Source: Halolamina pelagica (GTDB lineage Archaea > Halobacteriota > Halobacteria > Halobacteriales > Haloferacaceae). Taken from it: 64,000 nucleotides of DNA. Location of the stretch: assembly GCF_001307315.1 (NCBI RefSeq), contig NZ_LGUC01000001.1, positions 434,001-498,000 of the forward strand. Reading direction: 5' to 3'. A model generated the notes under the pieces. That model was given only the letters and a program-made list of their open reading frames with translations, did no database searches and was not told the origin of the DNA. The translations under genes were made by a program, and so were the position numbers. Of this stretch, positions 27,235-35,174 are shown piece after piece. Position 1 is the first letter of the stretch, and every line of letters starts with the position of its first letter.

Positions 27235-28110
27235 TCAGACGAACTCCGCGCCGCCGCCGGTCCAGGTCCGGTAGGCCCGGGCGCGCTCGCCGTTCTCCGC
27301 GAACGCCTCGACCATCGCCGCCGCGACGTCGCGGCGGCGGTCGGGCGGGCAAACCGCGAGCACGCCCGGACCGGAGCCGCTGACCGTCACGCCGTGGGCG
27401 CCGGCCTCGCGGGCGGCGTCGGCGGCGTCGTCGTAGCCGGTGATGAGGGCGGCCCGGTGGGGCGTGACCACCTCGTCGGCCATTCCCGCACCGACGAGCG
27501 CCGGGTCGGAGCGGCACATCCCCACCGCGAGCGTCGCCGCGTTGCCGACCGTCGCCACCAGCTCCTCGATAGTGACGTGAGTCGGCACCACCTCGCGAGC
27601 GTCGCGGGTGGAGATGGGCTCCTCGGGCAGGCAGGCCACGAGCGGGACGTTCGTCTCGATCGAGCGGACGCCGTCGGCGGTGGCGATCGTGAACCCGCCG
27701 AGCAGCGCGGGGGCGACGTTGTCGGCGTGGGCGGCGCCGGAGACGACGGCCTCGCCCTCGGCGGCGATGGGGACCAGCTCCTCGCGGGTGAGGCCGCGGT
27801 CGTAGAGGTCGTTGAGCGCGAGCGCCGCGCCCGCGGCGGAGGCGGCCGAGGAGCCCAATCCGGAGGCGGGCCTGACGCCCTTGTCGATCTTGATGTGGGC
27901 CGGGGCGTCGAGCGCCCGCGCGACGGCGCCGACGGTGTTCTTCGCCGGGTCCTCGGGGATGAACTGCGCCCCCGCGCCGGTCACCTCGATGGTGGTGCGA
28001 TCGGCGCGTTCGACGCTGACGATGTCGGCCGGGCGCGAGAGCGCGACGCCGAAACTGTCGTAGCCGCTACCGAGGTTCGCGCTGGTCGCCGGAGCCCGGA
28101 CTGTTCGCAT
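27235..28110 (-). CDS. thrB: Homoserine kinase (GHMP family)
   Basis: The 291-residue kinase phosphorylates homoserine in threonine synthesis. Its start, MRTVRAPATSANLGSGYDSFG, is typical of archaeal ThrB. The GHMP ATP-binding motif is in PASGLGSSAASAAGAALALND, and the C-terminal GHMP domain has HGVTVSGSGPGVLAVC. The gene is convergent with pyrF, with only three bases between the stops. Length and frame are intact. Confidence 0.93.
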   Translation of the reverse strand: MRTVRAPATSANLGSGYDSFGVALSRPADIVSVERADRTTIEVTGAGAQFIPEDPAKNTVGAVARALDAPAHIKIDKGVRPASGLGSSAASAAGAALALNDLYDRGLTREELVPIAAEGEAVVSGAAHADNVAPALLGGFTIATADGVRSIETNVPLVACLPEEPISTRDAREVVPTHVTIEELVATVGNAATLAVGMCRSDPALVGAGMADEVVTPHRAALITGYDDAADAAREAGAHGVTVSGSGPGVLAVCPPDRRRDVAAAMVEAFAENGERARAYRTWTGGGAEFV

Positions 28111-28155
28111 GCGGAGTCGTACCGCGGATCGCGCGAAAAAACTGGCGCTCGCTCG

Positions 28156-28407
28156 CTACTCGTCGGCGATGGAGAAGATCATCGGCGCGATGATGACCAG
28201 TGCCAGGCCGAGGAACAGGTAGATTCGGGAGTTGACTGCCTGTGGCGTCAGCAGGAAGATCAGGCCGAACGCACCGAAATGCAGGCCGAGCACCTTCTTC
28301 GACCCGAGCCCGAGCAGGCCGATCGTTCCCAGGGCGAACACGAGCAACAGCACCTGCCCGATCTCGTAGTTGAGCAGGAAACTGTCGATGACCTGGAGCG
28401 GGAGCAT
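28156..28407 (-). CDS. Small three-helix membrane protein (83 aa)
   Basis: The protein starts MLPLQVIDSFLLNYEIGQ and has three hydrophobic segments (about residues 15-35, 40-56 and 62-80). A CTTTAAAG box (about 28434-28441) sits about 28 nt upstream of the start on the minus strand, fitting a leaderless transcript. No family was recognised. The conserved-looking core GLGSKKVLGLHFGAFGLIFL suggests a real protein. It lies upstream of thrB on the same strand with a 45-nt gap. Confidence 0.65.
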   Translation of the reverse strand: MLPLQVIDSFLLNYEIGQVLLLVFALGTIGLLGLGSKKVLGLHFGAFGLIFLLTPQAVNSRIYLFLGLALVIIAPMIFSIADE

Positions 28408-28584
28408 CTCTTATGACTTCTCTGTCCGAACGGCGCTTTAAAGTTCTGTTCTCCGCCCGGGCTCGCCGCCCCATGTGTTGCCGCCCCGACAGCCCCGGAT
28501 CGGGCACAGTACAGGCTTCACTCGCCGTCGGCGACGCCTGCCACTCGCGCCACATACATACGCTCCCGTGCCGTACCGGCGGGT

Positions 28585-29118
28585 ATGACCCAAACAGCGA
28601 CACTCGGCGGCGGCTGCTTCTGGTGTGTCGAGGCGGCGTTCGAGGAGCTCGCGGGCGTCGAAGACGTGACCTCCGGCTACGCCGGCGGCCACGCCGAGGA
28701 CCCGACCTACCGCGAAGTCTGCTCCGGCAACACGGGCCACGCCGAAGTGGTCCAGATCGAGTACGACGAGGACGTGCTGGAGTACGAGGACGTGCTGGAG
28801 GTGTTCTTCACGATCCACGATCCCACCCAACTGAACCGCCAGGGGCCAGACGTGGGGAGTCAGTACCGCTCGATCGTCCTCACCCACGACGACACCCAGC
28901 AGGAACTCGCAACGGCCTACGTCGAGGCGCTCGACGAGGAGGGCGGCTACGACGACGCCGTCGTCACCGAGGTCGAGCCCCTCGAGACGTTCTACCGCGC
29001 CGAGGAGAAACACCAGAACTACTTCGAGAAGAACCCCGACGACGCGTACTGCACGATGCACGCCAAGCCGAAAGTCGAGAAGGTCCGCGAGAAGTTCGAG
29101 CAGAAGGCGCAGGCCTGA
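28585..29118 (+). CDS. msrA: Peptide methionine sulfoxide reductase A
   Basis: The 177-residue enzyme repairs oxidised methionine. The catalytic motif GGGCFWCVEAAF is at residues 8-19. The family blocks TSGYAGGHAEDPTYREVCSG, FFTIHDPTQLNRQGPDVGSQYRS and EKHQNYFEKNP are all present. A CATACATACG element 25-30 nt upstream could be its TATA box. It is convergent with the HAD gene, with the two stops directly adjacent. Confidence 0.96.
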   Translation: MTQTATLGGGCFWCVEAAFEELAGVEDVTSGYAGGHAEDPTYREVCSGNTGHAEVVQIEYDEDVLEYEDVLEVFFTIHDPTQLNRQGPDVGSQYRSIVLTHDDTQQELATAYVEALDEEGGYDDAVVTEVEPLETFYRAEEKHQNYFEKNPDDAYCTMHAKPKVEKVREKFEQKAQA

Positions 29119-29766
29119 TCAGTCCGCCAGCCGCCCCAGCAGCTCTTCGCGCAGTTCGTCGCTCCCCGCACAGACCACGTCACACGCCGAGAGATCCGTC
29201 TCGGCGTTGTGCTCGACGCGGTAGCCGACGACGACCATCCCGGCCCGATCGGCCGCGAGCGAGCCGTTCCGGGAGTCCTCGACGGCCACACACCCTGCCG
29301 GATCGACGCCGAGCCGGTCGGCTGCGGCCTCGTAGATGTCGGGCTCGGGCTTCCCCGGGCCAGGGACCTCGTCGTTCGAGAGAACGAGGTCGAACGTCAG
29401 GCCGAACCGGTCGAGGACGTACCCCATCCACGTCGGCGGCGACGAGGAAACGAGGCCGACCGGGACTCCCGATCCGCGAGCGGCCTCCCGAACGTCCCCG
29501 AACCCAGCGAGGAGTTCGACCCGTTCCCGATAGATCTTCGCGGCGGTCTCGTCGTACAGGTCGACGAACTCGGCTTCCGAGACGGTCGTCTCGTAGTGGG
29601 CATCGAGGTACTCGTAGATCTCCCGGTACGGCATGCCCGTGATCTCGTCCAGGTCCGGCACGTCGCCGGCGAGCACCGTAGGCAGCAGTTCCCCGCGTTC
29701 GGCGGGGTGCCAGTAGTCCTCGGAGTCGACGACGACGCCGTCCATGTCGAACAGCAGCGCGTCCAT
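29119..29766 (-). CDS. HAD-superfamily hydrolase (beta-phosphoglucomutase-like)
   Basis: The 215-residue protein has HAD motif I in LLFDMDGVVVDSEDYW, motif II in VPVGLVSSSPP, and motif III/IV in GKPEPDIYEAAADRLG with CVAVEDSRNGSLAADRAGM. A helical cap lies between motifs I and II (residues about 17-90), as in phosphoglycolate and beta-phosphoglucomutase-type enzymes. The phosphorylated substrate cannot be assigned. Confidence 0.9.
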   Translation of the reverse strand: MDALLFDMDGVVVDSEDYWHPAERGELLPTVLAGDVPDLDEITGMPYREIYEYLDAHYETTVSEAEFVDLYDETAAKIYRERVELLAGFGDVREAARGSGVPVGLVSSSPPTWMGYVLDRFGLTFDLVLSNDEVPGPGKPEPDIYEAAADRLGVDPAGCVAVEDSRNGSLAADRAGMVVVGYRVEHNAETDLSACDVVCAGSDELREELLGRLAD

Positions 29767-29826
29767 GATCGCCGTACCGTTGCCCCCGCCATCGCGTTTG
29801 GGGTTTCGGGCCGACGCTCAAGGCGG

Positions 29827-30615
29827 ATGCCGGGACCACTCCCGCGCGTGACCGAGACGATCCGGCTGTTCGCGGGCGACTGCACTGTCGAGTTCGAGGG
29901 CGAGCGCGAGCGCACCCAGCGCGGCTACGTGGTGGTCGTGGTGAAGCCCGACCGCACCGTGCTGGTCCACGACGCCGAGGGGTACCAGCCCGTGGCGTGG
30001 CTCACCCGCGCGGACGAGCTCACGACCGAGACCGAGGGCGACTCCTTCTCGATCGTCGCCCGGAGCGGCGAGCAGGAACTGCGCGTGGCCTCCGAGGCGC
30101 CGACGGGGCGCCGCGAGTTCCCGGCGAGCGAGGCGGGCGTGCCGGTGGGGACCTGCCCCGACTGCGGCGACGCGCTCGTGCGTGCGGGCGGGGAGGTGAC
30201 ATGTCTGGGCTGTGACGCTGCCCACGGGCTCCCCGCCGGGGCGACCGTCCTCGATGAGTCCTGCGACGACTGCGGGTTGCCGAAAATGCGGGTCGAGCGC
30301 GGCGAGCGCTTCGAACTCTGTGTGGACTGGCAGTGCGACTCGCTGGCCGACGCCGTCGCCGACGCGCTCGACGGCCGGTGGGACTGCCCGGACTGTGGCG
30401 CACCGCTGGGCGTGGTCTCCCGCGGCAACCGACCGTTCCTCGGCTGCGAGGGGTATCCGGACTGCGAGACGACGTTCTCGATCCCGGCGGGCGTGGTGGT
30501 GTGTGAGTGCGCCTGCGGGCTCCCGGTGTTCGAGACCGCGGCCGGCCGGCGCTGCCTGGACGGGACCTGTGACCAGTACTACGAGTCGGGGGTCGACACC
30601 ACGACCGGGCCCTGA
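29827..30615 (+). CDS. NucS N-terminal-like domain fused to topoisomerase-type zinc fingers
   Basis: The 262-residue protein opens with TETIRLFAGDCTVEFEGERE and YVVVVVKPDRTVLVHDAEGYQPVAWL, matching the N-terminal DNA-binding domain of the mismatch endonuclease NucS/EndoMS. The RecB-like nuclease domain is absent. Instead four cysteine clusters follow: CPDCGDAL with CLGCDAAH, CDDCGLPKM with CVDWQC, CPDCGAPLG with FLGCEGYPDCETTF, and CECACGLP. The third is a topoisomerase I-type C4 finger. Nucleic-acid binding without cleavage is inferred. A GTG at 29848 is an alternative start that would remove seven residues. Confidence 0.78.
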   Translation: MPGPLPRVTETIRLFAGDCTVEFEGERERTQRGYVVVVVKPDRTVLVHDAEGYQPVAWLTRADELTTETEGDSFSIVARSGEQELRVASEAPTGRREFPASEAGVPVGTCPDCGDALVRAGGEVTCLGCDAAHGLPAGATVLDESCDDCGLPKMRVERGERFELCVDWQCDSLADAVADALDGRWDCPDCGAPLGVVSRGNRPFLGCEGYPDCETTFSIPAGVVVCECACGLPVFETAAGRRCLDGTCDQYYESGVDTTTGP

Positions 30616-30714
30616 GCGGCGCCCGTGCCGTCGGGCGCCCGCCGCGCTCGCGGCCTGCCACAGCCGCCGCGGGCTACCACAGTCCCTATACCTGCCGACC
30701 CGGGAGGTAGGGCC

Positions 30715-31748
30715 ATGAACGGGACCCTTCGCGACGGCGTCGTCCACCTCTCGGGCAACGCCAGACAGCAGTTCTACGACTCCGGGGGTACGGCCGCCCG
30801 GCCGGCGGGAGCGACCTCGAACTCGCGCCGGTGGAGGCCGCCCACCTGCTCTACCGCGGCGACATCGACGCTGTCGTGGACGAAGAGGGAGCGTCGATGG
30901 GGTTCCGGGAGTTCCTCACCCGGACCGACGCGGTGCTCTCCTTCGTTGTGTACAAAGACCTCCGCGATCGCGGCTTCTACCTCTCGCCAGCCCGCGAGGG
31001 CTGGGTCGACCCGAGCGTCGACGACGCGACGGATTTCGTGGTCTACCCGCGCGGGAAGGGGCCGAGCGACGACGAGATCGCCCACCGGCTCCGGGTCGTC
31101 GGCGAGCGCGCGCCGCTGCCGGCCGCGAGCATCGACGAGCACGTGCTCGCTGTCGTCGACGAGGACGGCGAGCTTACCTACCTCGGCACGGAGTGGCTCT
31201 CGCCGTCGGGGAACGCCGACCCGCCGCTGCCCGACTCGCTGGACGCGACGCTGACCGACGACCGCCTGCTGGTCTGGGACCCGCCCGCGGCGCTGTACGC
31301 GGACGGCTTCTTCGGCCAGCGGCTCGCGGGCCGGAACGCCGACGCCGGGCCGCTCCAGCTCTCGCTGCTCGAGGCCGCGTATCTCGCCCACAACGACTGC
31401 CTCGACGTCGATGCTGCGACCGTCCAAGGGCACGCCGAGGCGGTCGAGGGCGAGCGGTTCCGCCGACGCTACGCCGCGTACGAGGCGCTTCGGGACGCCG
31501 GCGCCGTCCCCAAGTCCGGCTTCAAGTTCGGCGCCGACTTCCGGGTGTACGAGTCCTTCGACGGCGTCGCCGACCTGGGCCACTCGGACAAACTGGTCCG
31601 GGTGGTGGAGCCGGGCCACGAGTTCCTCCCCCGGGAGCTGTCGCTCGACGTGCGGCTGGCCGGCGGGGTTCGCAAGCGAATGGTTTTTGCGCTGACCGAG
31701 CCGAAGGACGGAATAGATTGGCTCTGCGTCGAGCGAATCACGCCGTGA
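30715..31748 (+). CDS. endA: tRNA-intron splicing endonuclease, one apparent frameshift
   Basis: This is the two-repeat archaeal EndA (about 344 residues when restored) that cuts bulge-helix-bulge RNA in pre-tRNA and pre-rRNA. The first repeat holds VYKDLRDRGFYLSP. The second carries the catalytic Tyr in GADFRVYESF, His in DLGHSDKLV and Lys in GVRKRMVFAL. The frame breaks at the G run 30784-30788; one extra G joins YDSGG to YGRPAGGSDLELAPVEAAHL. trpS follows after 13 nt, an apt pairing because haloarchaeal tRNA(Trp) genes carry an intron that EndA removes. The rRNA processing stems in this window are also EndA-type substrates. Confidence 0.92.
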
Positions 31749-31761
31749 CGCGAGGTCTACG

Positions 31762-33361
31762 ATGACTGAGGATACACCCACACCGAAGACCGACGGGGGC
31801 ACCGACAGCGTAGCAAGCGACGACGTCGCCCTCGACCCGTGGGGATCCTCGACCATCGAGGACTACCGCAAACTGTTCGAGCAGTTCGGTATCGAGGAGT
31901 TCGACGCCGACGAAGTCCCCGACCCACACTACCTGATGCGCCGTGGCGCCATCTTCGGCCACCGCGAGTACGAGCGCGTCGCCGAGGCGATGGCGAACGA
32001 CGAGCCGTTCGCGGCGCTTTCGGGGTTCATGCCGACGGGCGACCCCCACATCGGCCACAAGATGGTGTTCGACGAGCTCATCTGGCACCAGCAGCAGGGC
32101 GGCGAGGTGTACGGCCTGATCGCCGACCTCGAAGCCCACTCCGCCCGGGGATGTCCTGGGACGAGATCGACGAGCACGCCCGGAGCTACCTGCTCTCCTT
32201 CATCGCGCTGGGGTTCGACGTGGAGGACGGCGAGCTCTACCGCCAGTCGGACAACCGCGTCCTGCAGGATCTCGCCTTCGAGATCGGCTCGACGACGAAC
32301 TTCTCGGAGTTCGAGGCGATCTACGGCTTCGGCGGCGAGACCAACGTCAGCCACATGCAGTCGGTGGTCACCCAGCTGGCGGACATCCTCTACCCCCAGC
32401 TCGACGAGCCGATGCCGACGGTGATCCCGGTCGGGCCGGATCAGGACCCGCACGTCCGGTTCGCCCGCGACGCCGCCGCCCGGATGCGCTACTTCAAGGT
32501 GACCGAGGCGTTCGCCTCCTTCGAACTCGACGACGCGGAGCGCGACCTGTTCCGGGCGCTGTACGACGAGCTGACCGAGCCCGACGACGTGGACACCGAC
32601 GATCTGCGGTGTGAGGACGCCGCCGAGCAGCTCCTGGCGTTCGTCAACGATTCCTCGACGGCCGTCGACGCCGATCCGTCGACCCGCGACTCGCTGGTCG
32701 AGAAGCTCGAGAACGGCGGCAAGGAGCCGATCCGCCCCCGCGTGCGCTTCCTCGACCGCAACGCCAACGAGGCGGCGTTCGACGCGTTGATAGAAGCGAT
32801 CCCGGGCGAGAAGCGCCGCTACGACGCCCACATCGACAGCTTCGACCTCGACCCTGCGGAAGCCGAGGAGATCGCCCGCGAGATCGAGATCGACCACGAC
32901 GGCTACGGCTTCCAGGCGCCGTCGTCGATCTACCACCGCTTCATGACCGGGCTCACCGGGGGAAGATGTCCTCCTCCATCCCGGCGTCGCACATCTCCCT
33001 GCTCGACGACCCCGAGGACGGCTACGACAAGGTGAAGTCCGCGGCCACTGGCGGACGTGCGACCGCCGAGAAGCAGCGAGAACTCGGCGGGGAGCCCGAC
33101 GAGTGCCCGGTGTACGAGCTGTACGCCTACCTGCTCGCCGAGGGCGACGACGAGTTCGCGGCCCGGGTGTACGAGGAGTGCGCCGAGGGTGAGCGACTCT
33201 GTGGCGGCTGCAAGGAGCAGGCCGCGGAGCTGATGCGGGAGTTCCTCGCAGAGCACCAGGAGAAACGCGAGGAGGCGAAGGAGGTCCTCGCGGACGTGGA
33301 CATCGACCTCTCGAGTGAGCGGCGCGGCCTCGGCGGGAAGGAAGAGGAAGACGCGGTGTAG
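31762..33361 (+). CDS. trpS: Tryptophanyl-tRNA synthetase, two apparent frameshifts
   Basis: The class I synthetase charges tRNA(Trp). The HIGH motif is in GFMPTGDPHIGHKMVF, the body has PVGPDQDPHVRFARDAAARM, and the KMSKS loop reads GLTGGKMSSSIPASHISLLD once the frame is repaired. Breaks lie at the G runs 32147-32150 and 32958-32962, each repaired by one G, giving about 533 residues. The second break falls inside the catalytic KMSSS loop. Because the enzyme is essential and both breaks are run contractions, sequencing error is much more likely than a pseudogene. It is probably co-transcribed with endA. Confidence 0.94.
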
Positions 33362-33373
33362 GCAGACGGCGCA

Positions 33374-33390
33374 TCGCGGCAGTGCCGCGA
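33374..33390 (+). terminator. Hairpin after trpS
   Basis: A perfect 7-bp stem TCGCGGC / GCCGCGA with a 3-nt loop lies 12 nt after the trpS stop. No T run follows at once. A TTTTT at 33451-33455 may serve as T-rich terminator, as the TATA-like box of the next unit, or as both. Confidence 0.4.
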
Positions 33391-33479
33391 CGGCGCTCGG
33401 GCGCCTCGACCGACTGCCGCCCTGCGTTCGCTCGCCCCGTTCGCGGAAGCTTTTTGCGAGAGCGGGGGAATCACGACGT

Positions 33480-33554
33480 ATGGCGCCCGACACCGCCACC
33501 CGCACGAATCGCCTCGCAGCCGCCGGTCGCGGGGTCGGGTTCTTTTTCGCCTGA
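33480..33554 (+). CDS. Putative phenylalanine leader peptide (24 aa) upstream of pheST
   Basis: This 24-codon frame begins MAPDTATRTN and ends GRGVGFFFA-stop. Three consecutive Phe codons (TTC TTT TTC, 33540-33548) stand just before Ala and the stop. One is TTT, rare in this G+C-rich genome. A TTTTT box at 33451-33455 is centred 27 nt before the ATG, the spacing for a leaderless transcript starting at this codon. The pheS start is 115 nt downstream and the gap folds into strong hairpins. The layout resembles the bacterial pheM leader peptide in front of pheST. That the peptide is made and senses charged tRNA(Phe) is inference. Confidence 0.55.
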   Translation: MAPDTATRTNRLAAAGRGVGFFFA

Positions 33555-33555
33555 G

Positions 33556-33640
33556 TCGGTCGGCGGAGCCCGGGAGCGGTGCGGACCGGGCGAAACCGAC
33601 CGAGCGGGCAGCACCGCCCCGGAGCGACGACGCCGGGGCG
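33556..33640 (+). promoter_or_regulatory. Candidate attenuator RNA structure between Phe leader peptide and pheS
   Basis: Hairpin 1 has an outer stem TCGGTCGG (33556-33563) / CCGACCGA (33596-33603) and an inner stem GCCCGG (33568-33573) / CCGGGC (33586-33591). A symmetric internal loop CGGA/GAAA, able to form tandem G-A pairs, separates them. Hairpin 2 pairs 33615-33622 with 33633-33640 (8 bp, CGCCCCGG/CCGGGGCG). The hairpin 1 loop, GCGGTGC at 33576-33582, is fully complementary to GCACCGC at 33611-33617, which overlaps the 5' arm of hairpin 2. The two states exclude each other. No U run follows, so control could act on translation or on factor-dependent termination. Confidence 0.5.
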
Positions 33641-33669
33641 ACCGATCAGCGACACACACCACTCACCAC

Positions 33670-35174
33670 ATGCGACTTCCGGAACGACAGGTCGCGGCCC
33701 TGGAGGCCGCGAGCGCGACCGACGCACAGCCGATCCCCGACCTCGCCGCCGAGGCGGGGATCGACGAGGCGGCAGCCACGACTGCCGTCTTCGAACTGGA
33801 GGAGGAGGGGCTCGTCACCGTCGAGAGCGAGACCGAGGAGACGGTCTCGCTCACCGACGAAGCCCGCGACTATCTCGACGAGGGGCTGCCCGAGGTCCGG
33901 CTCTACCGGGGCGCCGTCGAGGCCGGCGCCGACGAGACGCCGGTCCAGATGGGGCAAGTCATCGGCGCCTCGGGTCTGGCGGGCCCACAGGTCGACATCG
34001 CGCTGTCGAACTTCGCTCGCAAGGGGTACGGCGAGATCGACAGCGGCGAACTCGCCGCCGACCCCACCGCCGACCCCAACTCGGACCCGGAGGCTGCGGC
34101 GCTCGAAGCGCTCGACGCCGGCGAGGCCGTCGACGACGAGTCGCTGCTCGACCGCCTCGCAGAGCGCGGCCTGATCGAGCGCGAGGAGCACACCGTCCGA
34201 TCGGTGCTGCTGGCCGACGCCGGCGTCGACGCGCTGATGGCCGGCGTCGAGGCCGCCGAGACCGCCGACCGACTCACTCCCGAGATGCTGACCTCGGGGA
34301 GTGGGAGGACGTGGAGTTCACCGACTACAACGTCGAGGCCGACGCGACCGAGGCCGGCTCGGGGAAGGTCCACGTGCTCCGGCAGGCCGCCGAGCGCGTG
34401 AAGGACGTGCTCGTCGGGATGGGGTTCCAGGAGATGGACGGCCCCCACGCCGACGCGGACTTCTGGATCAACGACGCGCTGTTCATGCCCCAGGACCACC
34501 CTGCGCGCACCCACTGGGACCGCTTCGCGCTGGACGTGGACCCGATCGAGGAGCTGCCGGAGGAGCTCCTCCAGGCCGTCGAGAACGCCCACCGCGAGGG
34601 TGTGGGCCCGGACGGCGACGGCTACCACTCGCCGTGGAGCGAGGAGTTCGCCCGGGAGGTCGCGCTGCGCGGGCATACGACCTCGCTGTCGATGCGGTAT
34701 CTCTCCGGGGCCGCCGAGGGCGATCTCGAGCCGCCACAGCGGTACTTCTCCGTGGAGAAGGCGTACCGGAACGACACCATCGACTCGACGCACCTGCTCG
34801 AGTTCTTCCAGATCGAGGGTTGGGTGATGGCCGAGGAGCTCTCGGTGCGTGATCTGATGGGCACCTTCGAGGAGTTCTACGCCCAGTTCGGCATCACCGA
34901 CGTGCAGTTCAAACCCCACTACAACCCCTACACCGAGCCCAGCTTCGAGCTGTTCGGCCGCCATCCCGAGACGGACGAACTGATCGAGATCGGCAACAGC
35001 GGGATCTTCCGCGAGGAGGTGCTCTCGCCGCTGGGCGTCGAGTGTGACGTGATGGCCTGGGGGCTCGCGCTGGAGCGGCTGGCGATGCTGTACACCGGCG
35101 CCGAAGACATCCGCGACCTGCACGGCACGCTCGCGGATCTGGAGTTCCTGCGGAACGCGGAGGTGATCTACTGA
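33670..35174 (+). CDS. pheS: Phenylalanyl-tRNA synthetase alpha subunit, one apparent frameshift
   Basis: The class II catalytic subunit starts MRLPERQVAALEAASATDAQ, with N-terminal winged-helix domains to about residue 210. The catalytic domain has WINDALFMPQDHPARTHWD, SMRYLSG, motif 2-like YFSVEKAYRNDTIDSTHLLEF, and motif 3 MAWGLALERLAMLYTG. The frame breaks at the G run 34296-34299. One extra G joins PEMLTSG to EWEDVEFTDYNVEA for about 501 residues. There is no Shine-Dalgarno sequence before the ATG despite a long leader, so translation may depend on the upstream peptide. Its stop overlaps the pheT start (TGATG). Confidence 0.95.
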
